This document shows, piece after piece, positions 51,965 to 61,059 of a DNA stretch of 64,000 bases. The position numbers and the translations under genes are program-made. Under the pieces are notes generated by a model. It searched no databases, had not been told where the DNA came from, and saw nothing but the letters and a program-made list of their open reading frames with translations. The stretch covers positions 62,001 to 126,000 of the forward strand of contig JABXIG010000019.1 of the NCBI GenBank assembly GCA_013373205.1, given 5' to 3'. Source of the DNA: Methylocystaceae bacterium (GTDB lineage: Bacteria; Pseudomonadota; Alphaproteobacteria; Rhodospirillales; Terasakiellaceae). Numbering within the stretch: position 1 is the stretch's first letter; each line of letters opens with the position of its first letter.

Positions 51965-51989
51965 GGCCTTCTTCGGCAAACCGAAGGCC
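51965..51989 (+). other. Second hairpin just before the asd ribosome site
   Basis: GGCCTT-ctt-CGG pairs with CCG-AAGGCC around a CAAA loop. No T-run follows, so it is not a terminator. It sits 12 bases before the AGGAAG ribosome site of asd. The preceding TCGAAAAAGGCCT duplicates, with one A less, the 5' arm of the attenuator terminator (51897-51910). Confidence 0.5.
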
Positions 51990-52012
51990 ACAGATGATAA
52001 AGGAAGAAACTA

Positions 52013-53038
52013 ATGGGCTATAAAGTCGCAGTCATGGGTGCCACTGGTAATGTGGGACGTGAAATGCTCCAAATCATGGCGGAACGTAATTTTCCCGCTG
52101 ATGAAGTGGTGGCATTGGCGTCACGTCGATCAGTGGGCCGCGAAATCTCTTACGGTGAAAACGAAATCCTGAAAGTTCAGGACCTGGATACGTTCGATTT
52201 CACCGGAACAGATATCGTTCTGTCTTCACCGGGTGGGGCTGTCTCTGCGAAATATTCCCCGCGCGCAGCAGAAGCCGGCGCCGTGGTGATTGATAACACA
52301 TCCCATTTCCGCATGGACCCGGACATTCCGTTGATCGTACCGGAAGTAAACCCAGAAGCCATCGGTGACTACAAGAAAAAAGGCATCATCGCCAACCCGA
52401 ACTGTTCAACCATTCAAATGATGGTGGCTCTAAAACCGTTGCATGAAGAATTCGGCCTTGAACGTGTGATCGTATCGACGTACCAATCCGTTTCTGGCGG
52501 CGGTAAAGAGGCGATGGATGAATTGTTTGAACAGACAAAAGGCATCTTTATGAACAAGCCTGCGTCTGAAAATAAAAATGTTTTCACCAAGCAAATCGCC
52601 TTTAACTGTATCCCGCACATCGATGTGTTCATGGATGACGGCGCGACGAAAGAAGAGTGGAAAATGAAGGTTGAGACTGCAAAAATTCTCGACCCGAAAA
52701 TCAAAGTCCACGCCAACTGCTGTCGTGTTCCGGCCTTTATTGGCCATGCGGAATATATCAACATCGAAACCACAAAACCAATCGATGAAGATCGCGTTCG
52801 TGAGGTCATGGCCGCCCAAGATGGTCTGGTGGTTGTGGATCACCGCGCCGATGAAGGCTATGTGACTCAGGTTGAATGTGCAGGCGAAGATGCGACTTAT
52901 GTGTCGCGCATCCGCAAAGATGACACCGTTGAAAACGGCCTGTCTTTCTGGTGTGTATCTGACAACCTGCGCAAAGGTGCAGCCTTGAACACCGTTCAGA
53001 TCGCCGAAGCGTTGATCAAAGATCACCTGAAAAAATAA
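52013..53038 (+). CDS. asd: Aspartate-semialdehyde dehydrogenase
   Basis: The 341-residue NADPH enzyme reduces aspartyl phosphate to the semialdehyde feeding Lys/diaminopimelate, Thr, Met and Ile synthesis. It has the Rossmann motif GATGNVGREMLQIM, active-site Cys131 in IANPNCSTIQM, and the catalytic region NCCRVPAFIGHAE with the conserved Arg and His. AGGAAG lies 6 bases before the ATG. It is preceded by a Thr/Lys-rich leader frame and attenuator and followed by a terminator, so it is a single-gene unit with its own control. Confidence 0.97.
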   Translation: MGYKVAVMGATGNVGREMLQIMAERNFPADEVVALASRRSVGREISYGENEILKVQDLDTFDFTGTDIVLSSPGGAVSAKYSPRAAEAGAVVIDNTSHFRMDPDIPLIVPEVNPEAIGDYKKKGIIANPNCSTIQMMVALKPLHEEFGLERVIVSTYQSVSGGGKEAMDELFEQTKGIFMNKPASENKNVFTKQIAFNCIPHIDVFMDDGATKEEWKMKVETAKILDPKIKVHANCCRVPAFIGHAEYINIETTKPIDEDRVREVMAAQDGLVVVDHRADEGYVTQVECAGEDATYVSRIRKDDTVENGLSFWCVSDNLRKGAALNTVQIAEALIKDHLKK

Positions 53039-53068
53039 GAAGCTTTCTTTTTTAGCTTTGACGAAAAA

Positions 53069-53108
53069 GGACCCGCCTTGCAGATATGCAGTGCGGGTCT
53101 TTTTTTTT
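53069..53108 (+). terminator. Terminator after asd
   Basis: GACCCGC (53070-53076) pairs with GCGGGTC (53093-53099), with an inner TGCA/TGCA stem, followed by nine T. Confidence 0.9.
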
Positions 53109-53162
53109 GAGCTTATTTCAAATTACGAAAAAGGACTTACTATAGATATTGCTTTTAGGTGA

Positions 53163-53921
53163 ATGATTATTTATTTTTTTCTTAATGGTTGTATTTTTGA
53201 TGGGCTGGAGAAGATATTGGAAACCGAATATTTCAGGATTTTTATGGAAAATGTTTCGGCATGGCCTGTTTTAGCTGCAATTGTTTTAATCTGGTTGATG
53301 CTGAATCCAGCCATACTTGAACGTATTACATCACTGAAAGTGGGCAATGTAGAAGTTCAGCTAAAAGAAATGCAGGAGCATATTGAAGAATTGGAAAATG
53401 AGTTATCAAGGCAAGAGCAAAAATTCTTGGATGATATTGATAACATTGATGCAAATGCCTCTGTTTCAGATTTAGGGGAGGTTCGTGCGGCATTAAAGGC
53501 TTCGGCCCGTGGTTTGGATGGTTTGGATAGTCTAAAACAATTGTTAGGCGAAGAAGCGACTGCTGAAGAAATATATGCCGCTGCCGTTGCTTTACGTGAA
53601 AGACCAACGGCTTACTTGTTTGGAGATGCGATTAATTGTCTTGAGCGTTTGGCTAATGATAAAAATTTAAAAGGGTTAAGACTAAATTTCGTATGGACAT
53701 TGACCAGTGCAATTCATCGAATTCTATTAGATGATATTAAGCATTCAGCTTATCCTACTCTCCAGAAGGCAGAATTATTGAATGCGGACCGTGTTCTTTC
53801 ATTGCTGGAGCAAAACGCACGGGTTCAAAAAGATCGTCCAGATAATCCTCGTAAAGGTATCCTAGGACCAATAAAATTTTCGAAAGATTGGATCAGTAAA
53901 GGCTTAAAGAAACTGAGCTGA
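53163..53921 (+). CDS. Hypothetical membrane-anchored coiled-coil protein
   Basis: I do not recognise the family. The 252-residue protein has one strong membrane helix (PVLAAIVLIWLMLNPAIL, about residues 35-52). A coiled coil rich in Glu/Leu follows (VQLKEMQEHIEELENELSRQEQKFLDDID, about 63-95), then a helical C-terminal domain with a Lys-rich end. The body is therefore probably cytoplasmic and anchored by one helix. It is more AT-rich in feel than its neighbours and stands alone between the asd terminator and the ars genes, which suggests acquisition by transfer. An ATG at 53244 is a possible later start. Confidence 0.6.
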   Translation: MIIYFFLNGCIFDGLEKILETEYFRIFMENVSAWPVLAAIVLIWLMLNPAILERITSLKVGNVEVQLKEMQEHIEELENELSRQEQKFLDDIDNIDANASVSDLGEVRAALKASARGLDGLDSLKQLLGEEATAEEIYAAAVALRERPTAYLFGDAINCLERLANDKNLKGLRLNFVWTLTSAIHRILLDDIKHSAYPTLQKAELLNADRVLSLLEQNARVQKDRPDNPRKGILGPIKFSKDWISKGLKKLS

Positions 53922-54021
53922 CATTAAAATATAATTTGGATTCATAGGCTAGGTGAGACGTTCGACGCGTGTTCAAGGTTTTTGTTTATAGTTTCTACCA
54001 CTTTGTTGATAGTTTATGTCT

Positions 54022-55227
54022 CTATTGATCAATCTTTTTCCTTAAAAAAGAAACACTTCCAGCGGCGATCAATACCATGAGGGAGGATACCGCAAGGCAA
54101 GCTTCCAGCCCGGCCATCTGATAAACCAGCCCCGACAAAAGCGTCCCCAACAAGCGCCCCACGGCATTGGCCATATAATAAAACCCAACGCTTAAAGACA
54201 CTTTATCTGCATCGCTATAGGCGACGATTAGGAAGCTGTGGATGGATGAATTCATGGCAAAGACAAGCGCAAAGGCGAGCAGCCCTGTGATGAGCAAAAG
54301 GGTTGCTTGATCGGGGAATTGCATCAGCCCCCACGCCATACCCGCAGGCAGCAGCAATAAGATGAAGCCCCAAAGGGTTGCGGCCTGTGCCCCGGAGGTG
54401 GCGTCTTTTGTTTTGGAACTCAGGCGCGGGACAAAGGCTTGGATGATGCCGTATCCCACAATCCACGCAGCCATGAAGAGACCGATTTCATCAAAGCTCC
54501 AGCCCAGTTGGGAGGCAAAGAAAACAGGAACACCGACGACAAACCAGACATCGCGAGAAGCAAATAAGAAGATTCGGGCAAAGGACAGGATATTAATTTC
54601 ACGCGATTTGGAAAAGAGGTCTTTTCCGGTGATTTTGGATTTGGCTTTGCCAAGCTCACCCTGCACCGCCATGACAGCGAAGATCAGGATGGCGGCGAGA
54701 CATCCGGCCATGGCCCACAGTGCGATTTGAAAGCCCAAGGTTTCCAGCAAAAATCCACCAAGGAAAAAGCCGATGCCTTTCAGCGCGTTCTTTGATCCGG
54801 TCAGCAAGGACACCCATTTAAACAATAAGCCTTCGTCCGCCACCACCAGTTTGACCGCGCTTTTGGAACTCATCTTGGTTAAGTCCTTGGCAATCCCGCT
54901 TAAGGCCTGGGCGGCCATGACGTAAGCCACAGATAAAGAGACGGCCCAGCCATCTTGCAATAAAGACAGCATGACAAGGGCGGCGATTTGGGTGGCGAGG
55001 CCTGCAAACAAGGTTAAACGCAAACCAAAGCGCGCGCCGATCCAACCGCCGACGAAATTTGTGACAATCCCCATGGCTTCGTAGAGCAGGAACAGAAAGG
55101 CCAGATCAAGCGGGGTGTATCCTAAATGATGAAAGTGCAACAGCACCAGCATGCGCAACGCCCCATCCGATAGGGTAAACCCCCAATAGCTGGCCGTTAC
55201 GCAGGCATAGTTCTTAAGGTCGCTCAT
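54022..55227 (-). CDS. arsJ: Organoarsenical efflux MFS transporter ArsJ
   Basis: The 401-residue, 12-helix MFS protein opens [46 protein letters not shown], which is characteristic of ArsJ. ArsJ exports 1-arseno-3-phosphoglycerate, the unstable product formed when a dedicated GAPDH uses arsenate in place of phosphate. The gene overlaps that GAPDH gene by 4 bases, which strongly supports the call. Confidence 0.92.
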   Translation of the reverse strand: MSDLKNYACVTASYWGFTLSDGALRMLVLLHFHHLGYTPLDLAFLFLLYEAMGIVTNFVGGWIGARFGLRLTLFAGLATQIAALVMLSLLQDGWAVSLSVAYVMAAQALSGIAKDLTKMSSKSAVKLVVADEGLLFKWVSLLTGSKNALKGIGFFLGGFLLETLGFQIALWAMAGCLAAILIFAVMAVQGELGKAKSKITGKDLFSKSREINILSFARIFLFASRDVWFVVGVPVFFASQLGWSFDEIGLFMAAWIVGYGIIQAFVPRLSSKTKDATSGAQAATLWGFILLLLPAGMAWGLMQFPDQATLLLITGLLAFALVFAMNSSIHSFLIVAYSDADKVSLSVGFYYMANAVGRLLGTLLSGLVYQMAGLEACLAVSSLMVLIAAGSVSFLRKKIDQ

Positions 55228-56237
55228 GACATTTTTTCAGCCATCATATGGGCGATATCCATCATGCGATTTACATAGCCCCATTCGTTATCGTACCAGA
55301 GATAGACTTTTAAGTGTGTGCCATCGACCACAACCGTGCTCGGTCCATCAACGATGACGGAACGCGCATCAGTGGTGAAATCGGTAGAAACCAGCGGGCG
55401 GGATTCGAAACCAAGAATACCTTTCAGCTCACCTTCTGCGGCTTCTTGGAAAAGGCCGTTTACTTCTTCAGCAGTGACGTCACGGCTCATCTCAAAAACA
55501 AAGTCGGTTAATGATCCGGTCAGAAGCGGCACACGCACCGCATGACCATCCAGCTTGCCTTTTAGTTCCGGGTAAATTACCGCAACGGCTGTGGCAGACC
55601 CAGTGGTTGTGGGGACCAAGGAGTTCACGCCAGAACGCGCGCGGCGTAAATCTTTGTGCGGGCTATCCACAATTACTTGTGTGTTGGTCAAGTCATGAAT
55701 GGTGGTAAAAGACCCGCGTACAATCCCGATCTTTTCATGCAAGACTTTGATGGCAGGGGCAATACAGTTGGTGGTGCAAGAGGCTGCCGTGACGATATTG
55801 TGGGTGTCAGGATTATAGAGATGGTCATTCACCCCATAGACCAGATTAAGCGCGCCGTCTGTTTTAACCGGGCAGGCAACCAAAACTTTTTTAATGCCCG
55901 CATTCAAAAACGGTTGCAGTAATTCGTCGGTGCGATATTTACCGGAACATTCCAGCAGGATATCCACGCCTAAATCTGCCCAATTGACTGCATTGGGGGT
56001 GGTTTCTTTTGAAAAGCTCAGGCGTTGATCATCAATGAGAATGGCGTCTTTTTCGTGTGAGACTTCATGATCCCAAGTCCCGTGGACTGTATCAAACTGT
56101 AACAGGTGTGCCGCACATTCTGCCCCGCCTTTGGGTTCATTAATATGGACAAATTCGATCCCCGGTGTATTCCAACCTGCGCGCAAGACCAGCTTGCCCA
56201 TCCGGCCAAAGCCATTAATCGCTACACGAATTGTCAT
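55224..56237 (-). CDS. ArsJ-associated glyceraldehyde-3-phosphate dehydrogenase
   Basis: The 337-residue GAPDH has the NAD-binding start [17 protein letters not shown], the active-site segment [17 protein letters not shown] with catalytic Cys, and the C-terminal [12 protein letters not shown]. Inserted between arsR and arsJ, it belongs to the arsenate-detoxification subgroup that makes 1-arseno-3-phosphoglycerate. It overlaps both neighbours by 4 bases. Glycolytic GAPDH would be encoded elsewhere. Confidence 0.93.
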   Translation of the reverse strand: MTIRVAINGFGRMGKLVLRAGWNTPGIEFVHINEPKGGAECAAHLLQFDTVHGTWDHEVSHEKDAILIDDQRLSFSKETTPNAVNWADLGVDILLECSGKYRTDELLQPFLNAGIKKVLVACPVKTDGALNLVYGVNDHLYNPDTHNIVTAASCTTNCIAPAIKVLHEKIGIVRGSFTTIHDLTNTQVIVDSPHKDLRRARSGVNSLVPTTTGSATAVAVIYPELKGKLDGHAVRVPLLTGSLTDFVFEMSRDVTAEEVNGLFQEAAEGELKGILGFESRPLVSTDFTTDARSVIVDGPSTVVVDGTHLKVYLWYDNEWGYVNRMMDIAHMMAEKMS

Positions 56238-56551
56238 GTTTCATTTCCTTTTAAACAGAGTTTGGGCTGCCCCTGACAACAATCATCCGATAAAAAACCG
56301 ATCAGGCCGTTCATTTCGGTAAAGTTTACCGAATAAATTAACGAGCGTGCTTCGCGTCTGCGATCAACCAATCCAGACTGTCGCATCTGATTAAGGTGAT
56401 GAGACAATGTTGAAGGTGTGATTGCGCAGGCTTTCGCAATCTCGCCAGCAGGCGCGCCATCAGGCCCGATGTGGACAAGAAATCGAAAAATATCTAATCG
56501 GGCCTCAGAGGCCAAAGCAGAAAGCATTATGACAGCATGATCCGTTTTCAT
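56234..56551 (-). CDS. arsR: Arsenic-responsive repressor ArsR
   Basis: The 105-residue winged-helix repressor has recognition segment [19 protein letters not shown]-terminal cysteine set, [12 protein letters not shown] (Cys91, Cys92, Cys99), is a likely As(III) site of the type found at the C-terminus in some ArsR proteins. The E. coli-type CVC motif in the DNA-binding helix is absent. A perfect palindrome abuts the ATG, and there is no ribosome site, so translation may be leaderless. It heads the arsR-GAPDH-arsJ operon. Confidence 0.93.
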   Translation of the reverse strand: MKTDHAVIMLSALASEARLDIFRFLVHIGPDGAPAGEIAKACAITPSTLSHHLNQMRQSGLVDRRREARSLIYSVNFTEMNGLIGFLSDDCCQGQPKLCLKGNET

Positions 56552-56579
56552 ATTTCGATAATAGCCGAATTATCGAAAT
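56552..56579. promoter_or_regulatory. ArsR operator: perfect 11-bp inverted repeat
   Basis: ATTTCGATAAT (56552-56562) and its exact complement (56569-56579) flank a 6-base spacer, directly next to the arsR start codon. In the gene's sense a TATTAT lies 6 bases before the ATG and overlaps the operator, so repressor binding would block the promoter. The rest of the 220-base gap to 56771 is AT-rich with no clear gene. Confidence 0.8.
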
Positions 56580-56771
56580 GATAAATGACAAAATTATGAA
56601 ATTTTTATATTAGATTTACCTTTAAAAAGTGGGGTTTAGCATTCCCCACGCTTCTAAATATTTAACTTGGGAGCCTCTGCATTATCGTATACGCTAGTCT
56701 TTTAAAAATTAATATCGCGCGAATTGAAATACGAAAAAGCAAAGATAAAGAGCAGCTGAACGGGATTACGG

Positions 56772-58415
56772 ATGAAATGGATCGAAGTCGTACAATCAAT
56801 GTGGCAAACCATCACATTGACTGAAGATATTCAAGAAGATGTGAGTAAAGACACCCTGACCCGCAATTATGTTGTGAAAAATGCGGAAGTTAAAACTTCC
56901 GAGGATGCAAGCACAGAAGAAATCCATACGCTTGAAGCTTTCTCGAGTGGCAAAGGTATGTTGTTCGCAAATGGCTATGAAAATGTAACCGTGCTGTTTG
57001 GCGGGAATGAAAAATCCCATATTGAGCTGAATGGTGTCAAAAATGCATTGGTTCGTACCTATAGCGGGGATGATTACATCGAAATTAACCCGAGTCCGGA
57101 AAGTAAAGACCAGTCCTTTTTACAGATATTCACCCATGCTGGAAATGACATGGTGATCCTGAATTCCATCTTAAATGCAGATACACATTACAAGATTAAA
57201 ACAGGGCCGGGCGATGATCGTATTTTCTCACGCGGACGCAGTAAAGAAGTGTTGGACGGGGGCGAAGGTGATGATTATTTCGAACCCGGTGTCGGCAATG
57301 ATGTGGTGCTGGGTGGGCCCGGTTATGATGAAGTCCGTTTTATAGATAATTTGTCCGATTACAGAGTCAAAGAACTTGCAAATGGTCGTGTAGAAGTCAG
57401 TAATGACAATGAAATGAAGACATTGGTTGATGTCGAACTTTTAACATTCAAAGACACTTATTTGAATTTCGACCATTTAATGCTTGATAATGATAGCGCG
57501 ATGGCGGTTCGACAGTCTTTTTCGGGAAGTTATTCGTTTGCGCCTGATTATAGTTTTGGTGATGGTCTGGCTATTGATCGGCCTGTTTTTTTGCAAGAGT
57601 TGCAGAATTTCTTTAAATCCCGTTACGTCGCTTATCAAACTGAATTTAATACCAGTGACGAAAAGCCAAAAGAAACAGATGATGGAAATTCGTTTCAGAA
57701 CGAGCATGTGGAAGCTATTTCTACAGCGCTGTTCAATTTAGAAGATGTTCTGGGCACGGTATTTGATGAATTTCCAGAGAATGAGGAAGTAGAAGAAGAG
57801 GAGGACCAAGAGATCGGTCTTCAAAATCATTCCCCTCCTGCTGGCGAAGATACCCTTGATGTTATTCTCAATCACCTCCCTGATGATTCACCTATTGATA
57901 TGATTACGATTGAAGGGGAAATTATAAATAGCGGTCATTGCAAAGGTTATCTGTTTGGGAGTTGGGAAAGCGATCTGATTATAGGCGGTGACGATCAGGA
58001 CAACCTGTTTGGCTGGACGGGTGATGATGTTTTGGTCGGGGGTGCTGGTAACGACTGGATGGAAGGTGGTCTCGGCGATGATCTGATTATTGGGGGAACA
58101 GGGCACGATACGGCCTTTTATCTGGGCTGGGCCGATTCGTATGTTTATGATCAGGAAAATGGCACACTCACAGACCTTTTTGGTATGTATGGTATGGATA
58201 CCCTGGTGTCGGTAGAACGTCTGCAGTTCATTGATGGTACGTATGAAATCACAGATAAGGGTGTTGAGAAAATTTCCTCCGGCTTTGGTTGGGGCTGGCA
58301 GAGCGGGCTTCATGTGACGGGTGATGCGCCTTTAGAATCTGATAGAGAGAGCAATTCATATCAATTGCATGTGAGTTACGATGGGAAGCAACATCACATA
58401 GAAATTGATATTTGA
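56772..58415 (+). CDS. RTX-repeat calcium-binding protein with duplicated module
   Basis: The 547-residue acidic protein has two groups of GGxGxDxUx nonapeptides: an imperfect one around 145-195 (GPGDDRIF, GGEGDDYF, GVGNDVVLGGPGYDEV) and a canonical one around 410-450 (TGDDVLVGGAGND, GGLGDDLIIGGTGHD). Each is followed by a similar 50-residue segment ending VELLTFKDTY or VERLQFIDGTY, so the protein looks like an internal duplication with an acidic linker (EEVEEEEDQE). No N-terminal signal peptide is visible, as expected for type I secretion, but no exporter is linked. It could be an adhesin or matrix protein. A diguanylate cyclase gene follows. Confidence 0.85.
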   Translation: MKWIEVVQSMWQTITLTEDIQEDVSKDTLTRNYVVKNAEVKTSEDASTEEIHTLEAFSSGKGMLFANGYENVTVLFGGNEKSHIELNGVKNALVRTYSGDDYIEINPSPESKDQSFLQIFTHAGNDMVILNSILNADTHYKIKTGPGDDRIFSRGRSKEVLDGGEGDDYFEPGVGNDVVLGGPGYDEVRFIDNLSDYRVKELANGRVEVSNDNEMKTLVDVELLTFKDTYLNFDHLMLDNDSAMAVRQSFSGSYSFAPDYSFGDGLAIDRPVFLQELQNFFKSRYVAYQTEFNTSDEKPKETDDGNSFQNEHVEAISTALFNLEDVLGTVFDEFPENEEVEEEEDQEIGLQNHSPPAGEDTLDVILNHLPDDSPIDMITIEGEIINSGHCKGYLFGSWESDLIIGGDDQDNLFGWTGDDVLVGGAGNDWMEGGLGDDLIIGGTGHDTAFYLGWADSYVYDQENGTLTDLFGMYGMDTLVSVERLQFIDGTYEITDKGVEKISSGFGWGWQSGLHVTGDAPLESDRESNSYQLHVSYDGKQHHIEIDI

Positions 58416-58432
58416 CGATAAACAGGTTTGCC

Positions 58433-59800
58433 ATGTCTTTTGCCACACAAAATCCGACTTGGACGCTTGTCAAACTAGCCTTGTTAATGACCCGCCCCTT
58501 TGCCCTTATTGCGGCAGGCTTCGGGCTTGCGGCGTTGCTTGGGTATTTTTTGCAGGTTGATACATTATATCGCCCGCTTGTTGGGGGACCTGCGACCAAT
58601 CCATTAACGGCATTGTGTTTCTTGCTTCTGGGTGTTGCCGTATTTTATACTAAAGATAAACAAGATAATAAAATCAAGTTAGCCAGTGCCGCTTGTGCTT
58701 TTACTTTGATATTTTGCCGCCTGATGGATCAAATGGCCGGCACTGATTTTGCGATACAGATGACCCCGTTTCAGTCCGTTGTCGAAACTGAACTTGCGGC
58801 AGGCAAACAAAATGCTATGGGGGTGAATTCCGCCCTTATGCTTGGATTCATTTCTTTGTCCCTGTTGTTGCACGGTTTTATGAAGCTGATCGCCGCACAG
58901 ATTATCGCTTTTCTTGCTCTGGCAATTCCAGTTGTGTCTTATACGGGCTATGCCTATGGTTATGATGATTTTTATGGGCAGATGTCTTTTCTGACTGCGA
59001 CCATTGGGATTATTTTATCTTCGGCATTACTAAGTTCGACCGCACATATTGGCGGGATGAAAGCTATCCTCAGTCCTTATGTTGGTGGTAAAAAATCGCG
59101 TGTACAAATGATCATGGGAATTGCTATTCCCTTTATGCTTGGCTTTTTGTTTGTCAAAACTTTGATGCATACGCAGCACACTGATTTGTTTGGTGTGTTT
59201 GTGGTGACAATTATCTGGTTTATTTCCAGTCTTGTCGTGGTGAGTGCTTATTTTCAGGAACAGATTGATGAAAAGCGTCGCGATGGTGAGGCTGAGCTTT
59301 TGCGCCGTGCCACGGTTGATCCCTTAACCCAACTGGCTAATCGACGCTATTTCTTTGAAATTGCGGAACGCGAGATGGAACGTTCAAATCGGACCAACAT
59401 GGGTTTTTCCCTGTTGATGCTGGATCTGGATCATTTCAAAAAAATTAATGAAACGGCAGGACATTCTATGGGAGACAAAGTTCTGCAAGAGGTGGCGAAA
59501 TTGCTTCATACTTCGGTGCGTGCGGTGGATGTTGTGGGACGTTTCGGTGGGGAAGAATTTGCGATTCTGCTTTGTGATACACCCCCTAAAGCCGCTGAAC
59601 AGGTCGCCGAAAAAATCAGAAGACAGATTGAAACATTGCAAATTGATGGTTGGACCAATATGTATGGGCCGCTAACGGCTTCGCTTGGTTTGGCTGGATC
59701 AATCAATTTTGAATATCTGGAAGAATGTATGCAGGCAGCGGATATTGCCCTTTATAAAGCCAAGCAAAGCGGGCGAAATCAGGTTGTGATCGCAAAATAG
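58433..59800 (+). CDS. Diguanylate cyclase with multi-helix membrane sensor
   Basis: The 455-residue protein has about seven or eight membrane helices (residues about 20-285), then a GGDEF domain with GRFGGEEFAILL. The I-site RAVD lies 5 residues before GGEEF, so it is probably an active, feedback-inhibited c-di-GMP synthase. The membrane part has no named family that I can assign. The ATG at 58433 has ACAGG upstream; a TTG at 58412 would overlap the RTX gene stop. Its coupling to the RTX gene suggests joint action in adhesion. Confidence 0.9.
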   Translation: MSFATQNPTWTLVKLALLMTRPFALIAAGFGLAALLGYFLQVDTLYRPLVGGPATNPLTALCFLLLGVAVFYTKDKQDNKIKLASAACAFTLIFCRLMDQMAGTDFAIQMTPFQSVVETELAAGKQNAMGVNSALMLGFISLSLLLHGFMKLIAAQIIAFLALAIPVVSYTGYAYGYDDFYGQMSFLTATIGIILSSALLSSTAHIGGMKAILSPYVGGKKSRVQMIMGIAIPFMLGFLFVKTLMHTQHTDLFGVFVVTIIWFISSLVVVSAYFQEQIDEKRRDGEAELLRRATVDPLTQLANRRYFFEIAEREMERSNRTNMGFSLLMLDLDHFKKINETAGHSMGDKVLQEVAKLLHTSVRAVDVVGRFGGEEFAILLCDTPPKAAEQVAEKIRRQIETLQIDGWTNMYGPLTASLGLAGSINFEYLEECMQAADIALYKAKQSGRNQVVIAK

Positions 59801-59937
59801 TCCGATCCGGTCTTCCTGCGAGTTTGAATGATTTCGGGATAAAATCCAAAATTAATATGGATTTCAGGCGAACAGGCTGGAACTTTCTCTCTATACTTGT
59901 CTTACCACTTAAGTTTAGTCAGGAATTGGAGTTTATC

Positions 59938-60108
59938 GTGCGAAACGCAATGGGACAGACCGTTCAGTTGCCAGATCAAAATGGCGAATATATGGAAGCT
60001 TTTTCCGTTCGCCTTCTCAATGCATTAGGACGTAAAGAGGCGGAACAGATCTGTCGGGAACATCAATGGTTTGGGGTTCTGCGTCAAATCAATGCCACGA
60101 AAGATTAA
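59938..60108 (+). CDS. Small hypothetical protein (56 aa)
   Basis: The start is the GTG at 59938 with GGAG 8 bases upstream; longer forms lack such a site. The peptide reads RNAMGQTVQLPDQNG early and ends with a helix SVRLLNALGRKEAEQICREHQWFGVL. There is no signal or membrane segment and I know no family. It stands alone, followed after 65 bases by a strong terminator. Confidence 0.5.
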   Translation: MRNAMGQTVQLPDQNGEYMEAFSVRLLNALGRKEAEQICREHQWFGVLRQINATKD

Positions 60109-60173
60109 CGATTTTTCATTCCTTTCATTGATTGCTTTATGCGCGGCTGATGTCGTGTGTATGTCTATACCTT

Positions 60174-60216
60174 GGCGTCAGGTCGCTTTCCCATGTTTTG
60201 ACCTGACGCCCTTTTT
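60174..60216 (+). terminator. Strong terminator after the 56-aa gene
   Basis: An 11-bp perfect stem, GGCGTCAGGTC at 60174-60184 with its complement at 60200-60210, is followed by five T. The next gene begins soon after on the same strand. Confidence 0.85.
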
Positions 60217-60282
60217 AGGTTTTTGGGTGAAGCTTATGTGATTTCTTGTTTTTTCGGCCAAATTGCATTATGTCTTCGCGCT

Positions 60283-61059
60283 ATGAAAAATGACCTTATT
60301 GCAGCCGTTCAGGCCTATGTTGATACGGGCGTTCCGGCTCGAAGTGTTCCGTTTGAATGGGATGGTAAACGCTATTGGATCAAAATTTCCTTACCGTGCC
60401 AGCGGACCGTATGGCATAGGGTACAGGATTGTTTCGCTTTTTTAAGTCGTGCAGAGGTATTGCGTTCAACGGTTTCCAGTTTTGATCAGGTTGGGTTGGA
60501 TGAAGAAGCCAAGCGTTTAATCCGGATCAAGGCGCGTCATGTTCTTGTGCCCGATGTGGTCGCACAAAAGCCGGGCTGGTTGTTGCTGAGTGATATCGGC
60601 ACCAGTCTCCACGATGCACTTGAAAATGCCGAAGAGAAAGAACCATTACTGATGAAAGCGATGGTGGCTTTGGCTGACTTGCATCAAAAAGGCGGATGGC
60701 ATGGGACCGGGCAATTACGTGATATGATTATATCGCCTGCTGGTGAAGTTGGCTTCATTGATTTTGAAGAAGCCGTCGGCGAAGCTATGGGCCGGGATGC
60801 AGCACAAGCGCGTGATGTATTGCGCTTTTTAATTTCAGCGGTTCGTTTTGATCGCGAAGATGGGGCTTTGTTGCAGCAATTGCTTGCCCGCTACCAGGCC
60901 AACGGACCGCAAACCGTCTGGCCGCAAATGAAAGCGGTTTTACGTTTAATCAGTCCGTTGGCCTTTATTTTGCGCCCGTTTTATAACAAGCTTGGGCGCG
61001 ATGTTCGCGAAACGCTTTTGGTTTATCAAGCCCTTAAACAGACTGTCCGGCAACCGTAA
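60283..61059 (+). CDS. LPS kinase-like (WaaP/Bud32-type) protein
   Basis: The 258-residue protein starts at the ATG at 60283 (MKNDLIAAVQAYV); a TTG at 60223 would add 20 residues. It resembles a compact lipopolysaccharide kinase fold: a catalytic-loop-like segment LADLHQKGGWHGTGQLRDMII and a metal-loop-like VGFIDFEEA. The usual HxD aspartate and DFG are altered (HGTGQLRDM, DFEE), so activity is uncertain. The substrate may be a core sugar or be lost. Its end overlaps pmbA by 26 bases. Confidence 0.65.
   Translation: MKNDLIAAVQAYVDTGVPARSVPFEWDGKRYWIKISLPCQRTVWHRVQDCFAFLSRAEVLRSTVSSFDQVGLDEEAKRLIRIKARHVLVPDVVAQKPGWLLLSDIGTSLHDALENAEEKEPLLMKAMVALADLHQKGGWHGTGQLRDMIISPAGEVGFIDFEEAVGEAMGRDAAQARDVLRFLISAVRFDREDGALLQQLLARYQANGPQTVWPQMKAVLRLISPLAFILRPFYNKLGRDVRETLLVYQALKQTVRQP

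Noticed and set aside
51965-51989. Second hairpin before asd as a second intrinsic terminator
   Set aside because: No T-run follows; it leads straight into the asd ribosome site.
54362-54730. 122-residue plus-strand frame inside arsJ
   Set aside because: Antisense shadow of arsJ with no ribosome site or known family pattern.
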